DNA of 64,000 nucleotides from the NCBI RefSeq assembly GCF_015207425.1, contig NZ_JADEWZ010000020.1, positions 1 to 64,000 of the forward strand, read 5' to 3'. Below, one piece after another: positions 17,744 to 26,452 of this stretch (position 1 is the first letter of the stretch; every line of letters starts with the position of its first letter). Origin of the DNA: Lusitaniella coriacea LEGE 07157. GTDB taxonomy: Bacteria; Cyanobacteriota; Cyanobacteriia; Cyanobacteriales; Spirulinaceae. The translations under genes and the position numbers were made by a program. Below the pieces are notes generated by a model that saw only the letters and a program-made list of their open reading frames with translations, did not search any database and was not told the origin of the DNA.

Positions 17744-18835
17744 TCAAACGCGCTGGGGAAACGGGGAAAGCAGTCGGGCGAGAGTGGCTTCCATTACGGC
17801 TGGGGTTTGGGCGACGACAGCAAACATTAAGGCTTCTTGATAGACGCGCTGTGCCGGATGAGATTTCCCGTTGGCGGCTCCACTCGAAGCGGTAACGGCA
17901 GCTTGAGCGCAGCGTTGAGCGAGGTGAATGGCTTCTGCGCGTAGGGACAAGCGTTGCTCGAAGTTGAGGGTTTGAGTTTGTAAGTTTTCCAGGATGGCGC
18001 GGCGACAATTTTCCAATTCCTGCTCTAGGGCGTTGTGTGCTTCTAGCAAGAAAGGAAATTGTTTTTTGTGGTAAGCGGTTTGCAGGATTGTTAAACCCGC
18101 TTTGGCACAGCCGAGGGCGAAGGAACTGGCATTGAGAACATTCTTTCGGTCTTTTTCGCGAATGCGATCGCGCGGTTCAATGGTTATGAGGCGATCTTTC
18201 TCTAAAAACCACCCCTCCAAACGGGCGCTAACGGTGTTTGTCGATTCCATCGCGGCGAGTTGCATCGGAGGAGAAAATTGAAGCGTTCCCCCAGCAGGTT
18301 GCACGAGATTTTCTAATGGCATCAAGCCGTAGACTGCTTCCCCAGTTGGGAGGGTTGCGCCGATAATGAAGTGGTGAAAAAAGCCAAATCCGGTAATCCA
18401 AGGAACGTTTCCCGTCAGTTCGTAGCCACTATCGACTTCTAAGGCGGTTAGGGTGGGTTTTCCCTGGCGACGCAGGTGAGAAAAGCCCACCCCAACTAAA
18501 ACCTCTCCCGTTCCCATGAGGGGCAAGTAGGCGTGTTTGAGGGCTTCGTTGGTGCCGTTGGCGAGTAATGCTCCGGCGGTTTGATGTTGCGTTTGTAAAA
18601 AGGCGAGCGCTCCGGAGTAGGAAGCGACGGTTTCTTGAAAGTGGTGGAATTCGAGGGGGCTTAACCCCTTTCCCTGCCATTGTTTGGGAACTTTGAGTGC
18701 CAGAAGCGCGCGATCGCCTAACCCCTGCAAAGCCAGTTGCAGCGCATCGAATCCTGCGTCAATGTCTCCAGCATGGGGTGCAACCGACTCCTGTAAATAG
18801 GATTCAGCAAGGTGCAAGCAATAGCCATCAGTCAT
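17744..18835 (-). CDS. Acyl-CoA dehydrogenase-like flavoprotein
   Basis: The 363-residue protein resembles the acyl-CoA dehydrogenase family: an N-terminal helical domain (1-115, with FHHFQETVASYSGALAF), a middle beta domain (about 120-225, ELTGNVPWITG as the flavin-side segment) and a C-terminal helical bundle (225-363). The usual catalytic Glu is not obvious and the C-terminus is short, so substrate and even dehydrogenase activity are uncertain. Cyanobacteria generally lack classical beta-oxidation, so a different acyl or monooxygenase-type role is possible. The start MTDGYC is encoded within an intergenic tgatgactgatg-type repeat, so the true start may be slightly different. Family-A copy A2 begins six bases upstream. 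Confidence 0.78.
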   Translation of the reverse strand: MTDGYCLHLAESYLQESVAPHAGDIDAGFDALQLALQGLGDRALLALKVPKQWQGKGLSPLEFHHFQETVASYSGALAFLQTQHQTAGALLANGTNEALKHAYLPLMGTGEVLVGVGFSHLRRQGKPTLTALEVDSGYELTGNVPWITGFGFFHHFIIGATLPTGEAVYGLMPLENLVQPAGGTLQFSPPMQLAAMESTNTVSARLEGWFLEKDRLITIEPRDRIREKDRKNVLNASSFALGCAKAGLTILQTAYHKKQFPFLLEAHNALEQELENCRRAILENLQTQTLNFEQRLSLRAEAIHLAQRCAQAAVTASSGAANGKSHPAQRVYQEALMFAVVAQTPAVMEATLARLLSPFPQRV

Positions 18836-18841
18836 CAGTCA

Positions 18842-18945
18842 TAAGCTGAAATACATTTAAACTGGGTATCGAGCGCTCTGAATTAAAGTCATCAATCTTT
18901 CACCGTGTCCCCGTGTCAATCTTAACTAGGACGACTCAACTATCG
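18842..18945 (+). repeat. Family A element, partial copy A2
   Basis: It begins TAAGCTGAAATACATTTAAA and shares gggtatcgagcgctctg and caccgtgtccccgtgtca with copy A1, then fades near 18945, so the right end is missing. It lies between the divergent ends of the acyl-CoA dehydrogenase-like gene (start codon six bases away) and the psbV2 stop. Confidence 0.65.
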
Positions 18946-18954
18946 GATGCAATC

Positions 18955-19467
18955 TCACGGCCGCTTTATAACGCCCCAACCCGGCGATTTTTGCGCTGCT
19001 CGAATCACAAATGCCGCTAACTTTTCTAATTCGGCTTGGGATATCCAATCTTCTTCGACTTGGCGACACCAAATACTCATCTCGCTGCCATCATAATTCA
19101 TGGGTTCGCGCAAAAACGCCACAATTGCCCCGACATTATCTCGCGGTGGTGTTGCGCCTGCCAGGTCTTCCGTCGAAAGGGATACTCTGGGATCTTGTAG
19201 GGTTGTCCCTCCCACGTGGCAATAAATACAGTGTTCTTTGAATAATTCTTTTCCCTGCTCGAAATCTTCTGGGGTAAAAGTTTTTGTATTTCCCGCGCGA
19301 TCGTAATCTAGGGTGACGGGTTCGCTGGCAATGAATCGCTTAATGTATTTACTAACAGCTAGCGCAGGCGCAGTGTAACTAAAAAAAAGAATGCTCGCGA
19401 AAAAGATCGCGAACAAAAAGCCCCTGTAATGGGAAAGACGAGTTAAAAATGCAAAAAATCGAGTCAT
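18955..19467 (-). CDS. psbV2: Cytochrome c-550-like protein PsbV2
   Basis: PsbV2 is a lumenal monohaem cytochrome related to PsbV; its role is not settled. The 170-residue precursor has a signal peptide (about 1-37, ending in APALAV). The haem site is CIYCH. Where PsbV has the second axial ligand His, this protein reads MSIWCRQ; a Cys in that place is the known His/Cys coordination of PsbV2. ATPPRDNVGAIVAFL and the terminal GWGVIK match the family. psbV lies 130 bases upstream on the same strand, the usual psbV-psbV2 arrangement. Confidence 0.93.
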   Translation of the reverse strand: MTRFFAFLTRLSHYRGFLFAIFFASILFFSYTAPALAVSKYIKRFIASEPVTLDYDRAGNTKTFTPEDFEQGKELFKEHCIYCHVGGTTLQDPRVSLSTEDLAGATPPRDNVGAIVAFLREPMNYDGSEMSIWCRQVEEDWISQAELEKLAAFVIRAAQKSPGWGVIKRP

Positions 19468-19597
19468 TTTAAATTCTGCGAGGGAATAAGGGATTGGAGA
19501 CTTGGCAAGAACGAAACCAACAAAGATCGCGATCTTTTCCCCATCCCCGAATCCTCTGATTCCCCCATCAATTTAGATTGGTAACGGGAATTGCGTT

Positions 19598-20089
19598 TTA
19601 GTCGTAGACTTTACCCGCACCCCAGCGAGAACCGCGAATGTTGATCTCACTTAAAATATAGCCCGCTAGATCGTTTAAATCGTCTTCGGTTAAATTTCTC
19701 ATCTCAGGATAGAGATCGGCACGAGTTGTATTGGGATGAAATTCGCTAATGTCTACTTCTCCGTCATAGGTTTTGGGATTTTGGAGGTAGCTGACAATTG
19801 CTGCAATGCTATCGCGAGGAGGCTCTGCTCCTTTGAGCGATGTGTCTCCTAATGTCACGTTGGGGTTAGTTTTGGTTCTTCCCACCATGTGGCACTGGGA
19901 ACAAGTGTTGTTAAATACGCGCTTGCCATGCTCGAATTGAGCATTGCTTAACACGACTGTTTCACCCTGCCCACTTTGCGTTACCGTGCGCAAGTTTTTA
20001 TCCATTTCAACCGCAGAGGCATTATCTGTTGGTAGTTGAAAGGCAAAAAATAGAGTTACAAGAACTCCCAAAATAAAGCGTTTTAGCAT
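19598..20089 (-). CDS. psbV: Photosystem II cytochrome c-550
   Basis: PsbV is an extrinsic lumenal subunit that stabilises the Mn4CaO5 cluster of photosystem II. The 163-residue precursor has a signal peptide (about 1-26, ending in ASA) and the mature start VEMDKNLRTV. The haem-binding CSQCH and the distal ligand His in DISEFHPNTTRADLYP are both present, and the tail GSRWGAGKVYD is typical. I chose ATG 20089, preceded by GAGGAGAAGT, over an upstream ATG at 20131 that would add 14 basic residues before the signal peptide. psbV2 follows downstream. Confidence 0.96.
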   Translation of the reverse strand: MLKRFILGVLVTLFFAFQLPTDNASAVEMDKNLRTVTQSGQGETVVLSNAQFEHGKRVFNNTCSQCHMVGRTKTNPNVTLGDTSLKGAEPPRDSIAAIVSYLQNPKTYDGEVDISEFHPNTTRADLYPEMRNLTEDDLNDLAGYILSEINIRGSRWGAGKVYD

Positions 20090-20254
20090 ACTTCTCCTCA
20101 AAAAGTTTGGCTTATTCATTGGTACATTCAATACAGTCCCGACTTAATGGCTTCGCGTTTTCTGACGATCGGCAAGCCCTTCGACGATCTTTAATTCAGT
20201 TACGAAGATTAAATCGCTCTCATAAATATGATGCCATTCAACTGCACTCTTTCC

Positions 20255-21064
20255 TCAAGAATTGAGGGTCTTTGCAATAAGTGCGGCGAGTTCTGGGGTT
20301 GCGCCGAGGGGATGTCCGAGGAGGAGTTGGGCGTGAGGGAATTGGAATTGGAGGTGTTGAATTTGTCGCGCGATCGCGTCTGTAATACCTCCAGAGAAGA
20401 GAAAGTAAGGCTGGATGCCGATTTGAGGGTATCCTGCATTCACTAATATTTGGATCTGCGTTGGTAAATCCGGAGCAATTGACCAGTAAGCGGGAATTGC
20501 ACCAAGTTGGGGCGCAAGGGTTTCAATTTCTTGGTTTCCTCCAGGACGACGACTGCCGTGGGAGAGTAATATGCGCGCTGAGGTGTTGAATTGCTGGAAC
20601 TTTTCACTCAGTAATGAAACAACTTCCGGATTGCTGCCAATATGGGGATTTAATTTGATTTTTATCGTTTTTCCTACGCGATCGCGTGCTTGCGCGACGG
20701 CTTGGGGAATATCTTCTCTGGCGTGAACCCCAGAGAGAAGAAATTGGGGGAGAATTTCGATTTGGGAAAAACCGCGCGCTTTCGCAGTGCGGGCAAATTG
20801 TTCGATCCTCTCGTGCAGGGGAACTGTGGCAAATTCCAAGGTTGCGGTTTCAACCCAAGGCAAGGCGGTGCCTCGTTCTGCTAATAAAAGGGTCGTGCTG
20901 CGTCGCGCAACGCCTTCTATTCGACTCGGAGAAGCCTGCTGCTTGAGTTGCAGTGCAACCTTTTGGGCTAGGGCTTCGGCAGCGATTTGGGGGCGCGGAT
21001 CGCGACTTCCGTGGAAGATGAGGAGGTAGGCAGAGAGCAAGGTCACTTCGCAGTTATCAGTCAT
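20255..21064 (-). CDS. Sirohydrochlorin chelatase (CbiX/SirB family)
   Basis: The 269-residue protein has two CbiX-like halves, as in long sirohydrochlorin chelatases that insert Fe2+ (sirohaem) or Co2+ (cobalamin). The first half keeps both metal-binding His residues: LLIFHGSRDPRP and FLLSGVHAREDI. The second half keeps LLSHGSRRPGG, but its later site reads FLFSGGITDAI, so the second His is lost; this asymmetry is normal in two-domain members. The first residues (MTDNCEVT) come from an intergenic atgactgataactg repeat, so a GTG six codons later may be the ancestral start. It stands alone. Confidence 0.87.
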   Translation of the reverse strand: MTDNCEVTLLSAYLLIFHGSRDPRPQIAAEALAQKVALQLKQQASPSRIEGVARRSTTLLLAERGTALPWVETATLEFATVPLHERIEQFARTAKARGFSQIEILPQFLLSGVHAREDIPQAVAQARDRVGKTIKIKLNPHIGSNPEVVSLLSEKFQQFNTSARILLSHGSRRPGGNQEIETLAPQLGAIPAYWSIAPDLPTQIQILVNAGYPQIGIQPYFLFSGGITDAIARQIQHLQFQFPHAQLLLGHPLGATPELAALIAKTLNS

Positions 21065-21324
21065 CAGTTATCAGTTATCGGGGGCTATCGCGTTTCTCAG
21101 ACTCATGGCTGTTTCTAGCTTGTTGTTCTTTGAAACGCCCTCACCGCAATGAATAGCGCCATTCCAACCCAAGTCGATAGCATGAAACCTCATTTTTGGA
21201 GTCAAAAAGTTTTAAGTTTTGTTTAGTGTTTTAATTTTACTCGTTCTCTTCTACAAAATCCGTTGGATTTATTACAACTGGATGTAAGCAGGTTTTATGC
21301 CATATTCATTAATTAAATTTTTAG

Positions 21325-22236
21325 TTAGTTAATAAAACCCAACTTTTGCAACACGGGTTGCGTTGAAACCACATGACGCTCTAACCCTAACTGTTTGGGT
21401 TCGATGCCCAACGCAAGGGCAACAAGTTGGGAGAGATGGAGAACGGGCAATTTCAAAGTTTTGCCAATAACCTTCTCCACTTCTGGCTGACGGGAGTCTA
21501 GGTTGAGATGGCAGAGGGGACAAGGGGTCACCAAACAATCTGCCCCAGCCGCGATCGCGTCCTGAAGATGTTTCCCCGCCATTTTGAAAGATTCCTGGGG
21601 TGCATAGCTCGAAAGAGGCCAACCGCAGCACTGCGTCCGTCCGGGATACTCCACAGGCGTTGCCCCCACTGTTTGGAAAACCTTTTCCATCGATTCGGGT
21701 TGAAAGGGATTATCGAAAGGAATCGATTTTTGCGCCCGAAGTAAATAACAACCATAAAACGCAGCGCACCTCAACCCCGACAACTGGCGCGTCACCCTTT
21801 CCTCAAGGGCATCCAAACCGTAATCCCCCACCAACGCCCACAACAAATGTTTGACCTCCGTCGTCCCGCGATAGGGAGAGCAGTGTTCTTTCGCCAGAAA
21901 TCCATTCACCTGTGCGAGGTAGTCGGGATCGCCCTCTTGAGCCTCCTTCAATCGCTCGTCCACATGACCCAAAACCCCCTGACACGTGCTGCAATGGGTC
22001 AATAGGGGCAAATTCAACGATTCAGCCAAGGCAATATTCCGGGCATTCACCGCATCCTCTAGGAGTTGCGAATCTTCTTTGTACGTCCCAGAACCACAGC
22101 AGGCTGCCTTTTTTAGTTCGATCAATTCAATACCGAGCGCTTGCGCCAACAACCCGGTGGATTGGTAGAGTTCGCGGCACGCGCCTTGAGCAACGCAACC
22201 CGGAAAATAGGCATATCGCAAAGTTTGAGTCGGCAT
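21325..22236 (-). CDS. HdrB-like heterodisulfide reductase subunit B family protein
   Basis: The 303-residue protein has the two CCG cysteine motifs of HdrB/CCG proteins. The first set is [19 protein letters not shown] and THCSTC; the second set is [17 protein letters not shown] and TPCPLCHL. In methanogens such motifs hold non-cubane [4Fe-4S] clusters that reduce disulfides. In cyanobacteria the partner and substrate are unknown; a similar subunit is part of some succinate dehydrogenase-like or quinone-linked enzymes. No HdrA or HdrC gene is adjacent. A 180-base gap separates it from acpP, which is divergent. Confidence 0.85.
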   Translation of the reverse strand: MPTQTLRYAYFPGCVAQGACRELYQSTGLLAQALGIELIELKKAACCGSGTYKEDSQLLEDAVNARNIALAESLNLPLLTHCSTCQGVLGHVDERLKEAQEGDPDYLAQVNGFLAKEHCSPYRGTTEVKHLLWALVGDYGLDALEERVTRQLSGLRCAAFYGCYLLRAQKSIPFDNPFQPESMEKVFQTVGATPVEYPGRTQCCGWPLSSYAPQESFKMAGKHLQDAIAAGADCLVTPCPLCHLNLDSRQPEVEKVIGKTLKLPVLHLSQLVALALGIEPKQLGLERHVVSTQPVLQKLGFIN

Positions 22237-22417
22237 AGAATATAGACGTTGGTGGGTGTTTGGGCAAGGCGAGTCGCTCTTCTATCATATCGACTTTGAC
22301 CCCCTAGAAAGCGAATGGCTCTCGTTGGATGTCCCCCTTTCAGATAAGATGAGAAATGCGAAGAATTGCATCGACGCGATCGAATTCATTTATTTATCCC
22401 GGTTGAGGAAAACTTCA

Positions 22418-22666
22418 ATGAGCCAAGAAATTTTTGAGAAAGTCCAACAAATTGTTTCCGAACAACTCGAAGTTGAAACCAGTAAAGTTACACCAGAAGC
22501 CACCTTTGCCAACGACTTAGGCGCTGATTCCCTCGATACCGTAGAATTGGTAATGGCTCTCGAAGAAGAATTTGATATTGAAATTCCCGATGAAGCAGCC
22601 GAACAAATCGATACGGTTCAAAAGGCTGTGGATCACATTGCAATGAAAGTGAAAACTTCTGCTTAA
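22418..22666 (+). CDS. acpP: Acyl carrier protein
   Basis: ACP carries growing acyl chains on a phosphopantetheine arm in type II fatty acid synthesis. The 82-residue acidic protein has the attachment Ser in [14 protein letters not shown] 22418 follows TTGAGGAAAA; the frame stays open upstream to 22256, but that part is not ACP. fabF starts 89 bases after the stop, so acpP-fabF form the usual operon. The 180 bases upstream, shared with the divergent HdrB-like gene, must hold the promoter. Confidence 0.97.
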   Translation: MSQEIFEKVQQIVSEQLEVETSKVTPEATFANDLGADSLDTVELVMALEEEFDIEIPDEAAEQIDTVQKAVDHIAMKVKTSA

Positions 22667-22755
22667 ATTTGTTATTTTTCGATCGAGCCGCATCAATTAC
22701 TTCATCCGTCTCCAGTTTGCATTTTGGGCTTCAATGCCCCTAAAAATCTAGTGTC

Positions 22756-24006
22756 ATGACGAATCCACAACTCAATCGCGTTGTTGTCACGGGGTTAGGC
22801 GCAATAACCCCTATTGGAAATACGCTTTCTGAATATTGGGAAGGCTTATTAAGCGGGCGTAACGGGATTGCTCCGATTACGCTATTCGATCCTTCTCGCC
22901 ACGCTTGCCGAATTGCCGGGGAAGTCAAAGGTTTCGATCCCCATGAATACATGGAACGCAAGGAAGCCAAGCGAATGGATCGTTTTGCCCAGTTCGCAGT
23001 AGCAGCCAGCAAGAACGCGATCGCGGATGCCCAATTGACCATCGACGACCTGAACGCAGAGCAAGTCGGAGTCTTGATTGGAACGGGTGTCGGCGGCATC
23101 AAAGTTCTCGAAGATCAGCAGGAAGTTTACCTAACCAAAGGGCCCGATCGCTGTAGCCCCTTCATGATTCCCATGATGATTGCGAATATGGCGGCGGGTT
23201 TAACCGCGATTCACACGGGAGCAAAAGGGCCCAACTCTTGCGTTGTTACTGCTTGTGCGGCAGGTTCTAATGCCGTTGGAGATGCCTTTCGCTTGATTCA
23301 ACGAGGCTACGCCCAAGCCATGATTTGCGGGGGGGCAGAAGCTGCCGTTACGCCCCTATCCGTTGCGGGGTTTGCCTCGGCGCGGGCGCTTTCGACGCGC
23401 AACGACGATCCCCAACACGCCTGTCGTCCCTTCGACCGCGATCGCGACGGTTTTGTTATGGGGGAAGGAACCGGAATTCTGGTTTTAGAAAATTTGGAAC
23501 ACGCCTTGCGTCGCGGCGCGAGAATTTATGCCGAAATCGTCGGCTACGGAATGACCTGCGATGCCTATCACATTACTGCCCCCGTTCCTGACGGTTATGG
23601 CGCAACCCGCGCGATCGAACTGGCAATGCAAGATGCAGGGTTGAACCCAGAACAAGTGAGTTATATCAACGCTCACGGAACGAGTACGCCGGCAAACGAT
23701 GTCACAGAAACCAAGGCAATTAAAAAAGCCCTGGGCGAGAGTGCCAACAAGATCCCCATCAGTTCGACAAAATCGATGACCGGACACCTCCTCGGCGGTT
23801 CTGGCGGGATCGAAGCCGTTGCAACAGTCATGGCAGTTGCCAACGATAAAATGCCCCCTACAATCAATCTAGAAAATCCAGACCCCGGATGCGATCTCGA
23901 CTACATTCCTCACAAAAGTCGCTCTGGAAAAGTTGAAGTCGCACTGTCCAATTCCTTTGGATTTGGCGGGCATAACGTCACCTTAGCCTTTAAAAAATAC
24001 ACTTAA
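22756..24006 (+). CDS. fabF: 3-oxoacyl-[ACP] synthase II
   Basis: FabF condenses malonyl-ACP with acyl-ACP in chain elongation. The 416-residue protein has the thiolase fold with the nucleophile Cys in VTACAAGSNA, the first His in NAHGTSTPAND and the second in MTGHLLGGSG. GFGGHN near the C-terminus is also conserved. Length is standard. It follows acpP in the same direction. A GC-rich inverted repeat (GCACGCG 24043-24049, CGCGTGC 24064-24070) about 40 bases past the stop may terminate the operon. Confidence 0.97.
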   Translation: MTNPQLNRVVVTGLGAITPIGNTLSEYWEGLLSGRNGIAPITLFDPSRHACRIAGEVKGFDPHEYMERKEAKRMDRFAQFAVAASKNAIADAQLTIDDLNAEQVGVLIGTGVGGIKVLEDQQEVYLTKGPDRCSPFMIPMMIANMAAGLTAIHTGAKGPNSCVVTACAAGSNAVGDAFRLIQRGYAQAMICGGAEAAVTPLSVAGFASARALSTRNDDPQHACRPFDRDRDGFVMGEGTGILVLENLEHALRRGARIYAEIVGYGMTCDAYHITAPVPDGYGATRAIELAMQDAGLNPEQVSYINAHGTSTPANDVTETKAIKKALGESANKIPISSTKSMTGHLLGGSGGIEAVATVMAVANDKMPPTINLENPDPGCDLDYIPHKSRSGKVEVALSNSFGFGGHNVTLAFKKYT

Positions 24007-24042
24007 CCGCGATCGCGCTCCCATAGAGATCTGTCCTTGGCA

Positions 24043-24070
24043 GCACGCGCAGCACACTAGATCCGCGTGC
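24043..24070 (+). terminator. Possible fabF terminator hairpin
   Basis: Seven-base GC-rich arms, GCACGCG and CGCGTGC, enclose a 14-base loop, followed by cgttctctta, a weak T-containing tract. It lies 37 bases after the fabF stop, where a terminator is expected. The T-run is poor. Confidence 0.35.
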
Positions 24071-24132
24071 CGTTCTCTTAGGGTTCGGATTTCTACACTC
24101 CCATATTCATTCGCTATCTCTTAAACTTAATC

Positions 24133-24224
24133 GCTACATTAGAGGAACGAATCGGTACGATGAAGTTGTGAGACGGGTCTGATAATATGAGCAAATGTTA
24201 GTCAGTCTGCTTCCCTAATGTAGC
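24133..24224 (+). promoter_or_regulatory. Long-range stem in leader of the CAAD gene
   Basis: GCTACATTAG at 24133-24142 is exactly complementary to CTAATGTAGC at 24215-24224, enclosing 72 bases. The structure ends 59 bases before the CAAD start codon, so if transcription begins upstream it would close a large leader domain. It could also be an independent small RNA. No known riboswitch consensus is recognised. Confidence 0.35.
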
Positions 24225-24283
24225 TGTCTTCTCAACGAGAAAACACCTCATCAAATCTCATCCAATGCTAAGGAGATAGAACC

Positions 24284-24694
24284 ATGCAAGAGCCACAAAT
24301 TAAGACCGTAGAGCAACAGAATTCGACAATTAACACCGAACCCGGAGGAAAAATTGCTCTCCCCCCTGCCGAACAACCTTGGGAAGAATGGGTCAAACCC
24401 GCGACTGATTTTCTCTCTCAGTTACCTTACTATGTGAATCGGTTTTTCTCAGACTACAAAAAGCCCTTGACCGTGGTTGCGGTCTGTATCGCAGGTGGAA
24501 TTACCGCTAAAGTAACCTTGGCGCTCTTAGGCGCAATTAATGATATTCCGTTACTCGCACCCACTATGGAACTAGTAGGTTTGGGTTATACGGGATGGTT
24601 TGTTTGGCGCTATCTCCTCAAAGCATCCGATCGCCGGGAGTTAAGGGCAGAGATTGACAAGGTAAAAACCCAAGTCCTCGGTTCGGATTCCTAA
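24284..24694 (+). CDS. CAAD domain membrane protein
   Basis: The 136-residue protein has a soluble N-terminus (1-60) and two adjacent membrane helices (about 64-85 and 90-110: VVAVCIAGGITAKVTLALL, then LVGLGYTGWFVWRYLL), then a charged amphipathic helix. This is the CAAD domain, found fused to some cyanobacterial aminoacyl-tRNA synthetases and in thylakoid-associated proteins related to CURT1, where it anchors proteins to or shapes thylakoid membranes. Here it is a stand-alone protein. AAGGAGATAG precedes the ATG. A strong hairpin terminator follows. Confidence 0.87.
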   Translation: MQEPQIKTVEQQNSTINTEPGGKIALPPAEQPWEEWVKPATDFLSQLPYYVNRFFSDYKKPLTVVAVCIAGGITAKVTLALLGAINDIPLLAPTMELVGLGYTGWFVWRYLLKASDRRELRAEIDKVKTQVLGSDS

Positions 24695-24719
24695 TCCAGA
24701 GCATTACATTGACACATCA

Positions 24720-24744
24720 AAAGGCACGGTCAGACCGTGCCTTT
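24720..24744 (+). terminator. Intrinsic terminator after CAAD gene
   Basis: A perfect 11-base stem (AAAGGCACGGT, loop cag, ACCGTGCCTTT) lies 25 bases after the stop codon, followed by gccagtttt. It is symmetric enough to work in both directions and could also serve the converging HetZ-related gene. Confidence 0.7.
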
Positions 24745-24898
24745 GCCAGTTTTAAGGGAGACGATTGAGGACATTATCTCTCAATCTAAAAAATGCAGAA
24801 ACGCCCAGGGAAAAAGGACGAGTCGATACTTTATTTTTCCTGATGAGTTAGGAATCTTTTCATAAAATATTGTTTCTCCGAAAGAGCAAACAAAGGAG

Positions 24899-26071
24899 TT
24901 AATTGTTAGTTCGTAATGCTTGAGCCGCTTGGTAGATTTGAGTCCACTCGCTCATAACCTTGCTAGTTTTCCAATCTAAGGTTTGCGCGATTTCTTCCAA
25001 TGTGACATCAGCTTTCAATTGCTCGATTAACTGGCGTTGTAAGGGCGTAAGACTTTGCCAGAAAATATCCCACTGTCTGGGAGTCAATCCTAAATTATGT
25101 TCCTTCAAAGAGGTTTGTAACCAATTTGCAACCAATTCCGGCTGATTCTTAATCGTAAATACCTTGATCGCGTGATAGCTGACTTTTTCGCGCAATCGAT
25201 AAACTTGCTTAATCGGTAAATTGAGTTTTTTAGAGATTGCTTCTTGTGAACGACCTTGAAGATAGAGGCGCAACCAATCGACGGCAACGGGATCGACTTT
25301 TTCTGTTAAATAACGCTCGAATTCTTGCTGTACGACTTGCCGCAGAACTTGTTGTTCTTCCGTATCGACCATTTCTTGGTAGTTTGCAACCGCTTCTGTG
25401 TCGAGCAAACTGACAGGAGAATCCGTTTCATCGAAAGTCACCTCTTCCGAAATCATGCGGATGATATTTTGCTGCGGGACTTGAGTGAGTCCTCCGCGTT
25501 GGGAACGGCGCAGGAAATTGACAAAGCGATAAACGAGCAAAGGTTTATTGCGTATGGGTCGCAGGCAATATTCTTCAATACTCGTCAGCAATAGTGCATT
25601 TTTGAGCTGCTTGTCTTGGGTGCATTGACCGATCCAGGTAATCGCGGATTGGATGTAGCGGTCGCTGTTGAGCATTTCCTGCACGATCTCTTGTAGAACG
25701 TCAGCAACGGCGCGATTGCGATCGCGGCTGAGGGCAACCCAGGTGCGAATTTTGTTGCGCAGCATCACCAAAGAACCCAACCGAGAAATCAATCGTCGAT
25801 AGGCTTGAGTTGGCGCTGTGCCTAAGTAACGCTGTCGCAGGATCCGATAGCGATACTCCATTGCTTGTTTGGCGATTTCTTCTTGCTTCGGATTCAAGCG
25901 CTCGAATCGCTCTAAATCTCCTCCGAGTAGCCAGCGCACGATACTCGTGCGAGTTTCTGGGCTTTGCTGAGGGAAATCTGCCAGTAGGCGATCGCGCCAA
26001 GCAGTTTCTAGCTCCACAGCTAACTTGGTCATTAAATTAAACTCCTCTAACCCCTGTCTTAAAGTTTGCAT
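24899..26071 (-). CDS. HetZ-related protein
   Basis: The 390-residue protein resembles the HetZ family: a helical N-terminal region, then a sigma-like helix-turn-helix part (LRLYLQGRSQEAISKKLNLPIKQVYRLREKV is spread over about 265-297) and a C-terminal segment of the type LVANWLQ, LTPRQWDIFWQSLTPLQRQ and LDWKTSKVMSEW. HetZ is a DNA-binding factor for early heterocyst differentiation and patterning, but HetZ-like paralogs exist in cyanobacteria without heterocysts, where the role is unknown. Met14 could be an alternative start. It stands alone and converges on the CAAD gene. The family call rests on remembered similarity of the C-terminal half. Confidence 0.7.
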   Translation of the reverse strand: MQTLRQGLEEFNLMTKLAVELETAWRDRLLADFPQQSPETRTSIVRWLLGGDLERFERLNPKQEEIAKQAMEYRYRILRQRYLGTAPTQAYRRLISRLGSLVMLRNKIRTWVALSRDRNRAVADVLQEIVQEMLNSDRYIQSAITWIGQCTQDKQLKNALLLTSIEEYCLRPIRNKPLLVYRFVNFLRRSQRGGLTQVPQQNIIRMISEEVTFDETDSPVSLLDTEAVANYQEMVDTEEQQVLRQVVQQEFERYLTEKVDPVAVDWLRLYLQGRSQEAISKKLNLPIKQVYRLREKVSYHAIKVFTIKNQPELVANWLQTSLKEHNLGLTPRQWDIFWQSLTPLQRQLIEQLKADVTLEEIAQTLDWKTSKVMSEWTQIYQAAQALRTNN

Positions 26072-26452
26072 GACAATCTCCCTTAACTAAAGCAATTGAG
26101 AATTTAAAATTCAAAAAAAATACTTCACGCGATACCCAACGACCTTGCCCTCCGCAGAGCGAACTTAGGATGTCGGGTGCATTTCATGGCTTAAAAGGGA
26201 CACCACTAGGACTAAACCGGATTGAAGTCGAAAACTTAACATGGATATGGGCTAAGAGTGAGTTCTATAGGTATATACGTCTGATGGGGGGAAAGTTATG
26301 CAGTTTTTGGGGGAAATCTTGTGAAAATTGCTCTGCAACCCGTTTCTGTTGGTTGCGTTTTGTAAACTCAGTCCGGAATTGAGACGGTTGAAACGTGAGG
26401 TTACGATTAGTACTATGTCCCGCACGGTTATCTCCAATTCTCTATTTTTCCG
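26072..26452. other. Divergent intergenic region
   Basis: About 380 bases between the divergent HetZ-related and FHA genes. It contains short open frames on both strands without ribosome sites or recognisable products. The promoters of both genes must be here, but I cannot assign -35/-10 boxes with confidence. Confidence 0.4.

Noticed and set aside
22256-22417. In-frame extension of acpP
   Set aside because: ACP begins MSQEIFEKV at 22418 with a ribosome site; the extra part is upstream leader.
24041-24110. Possible tRNA-like sequence (gggttcgga)
   Set aside because: No acceptor stem or anticodon arm can be formed; it is better read as a terminator-like inverted repeat.
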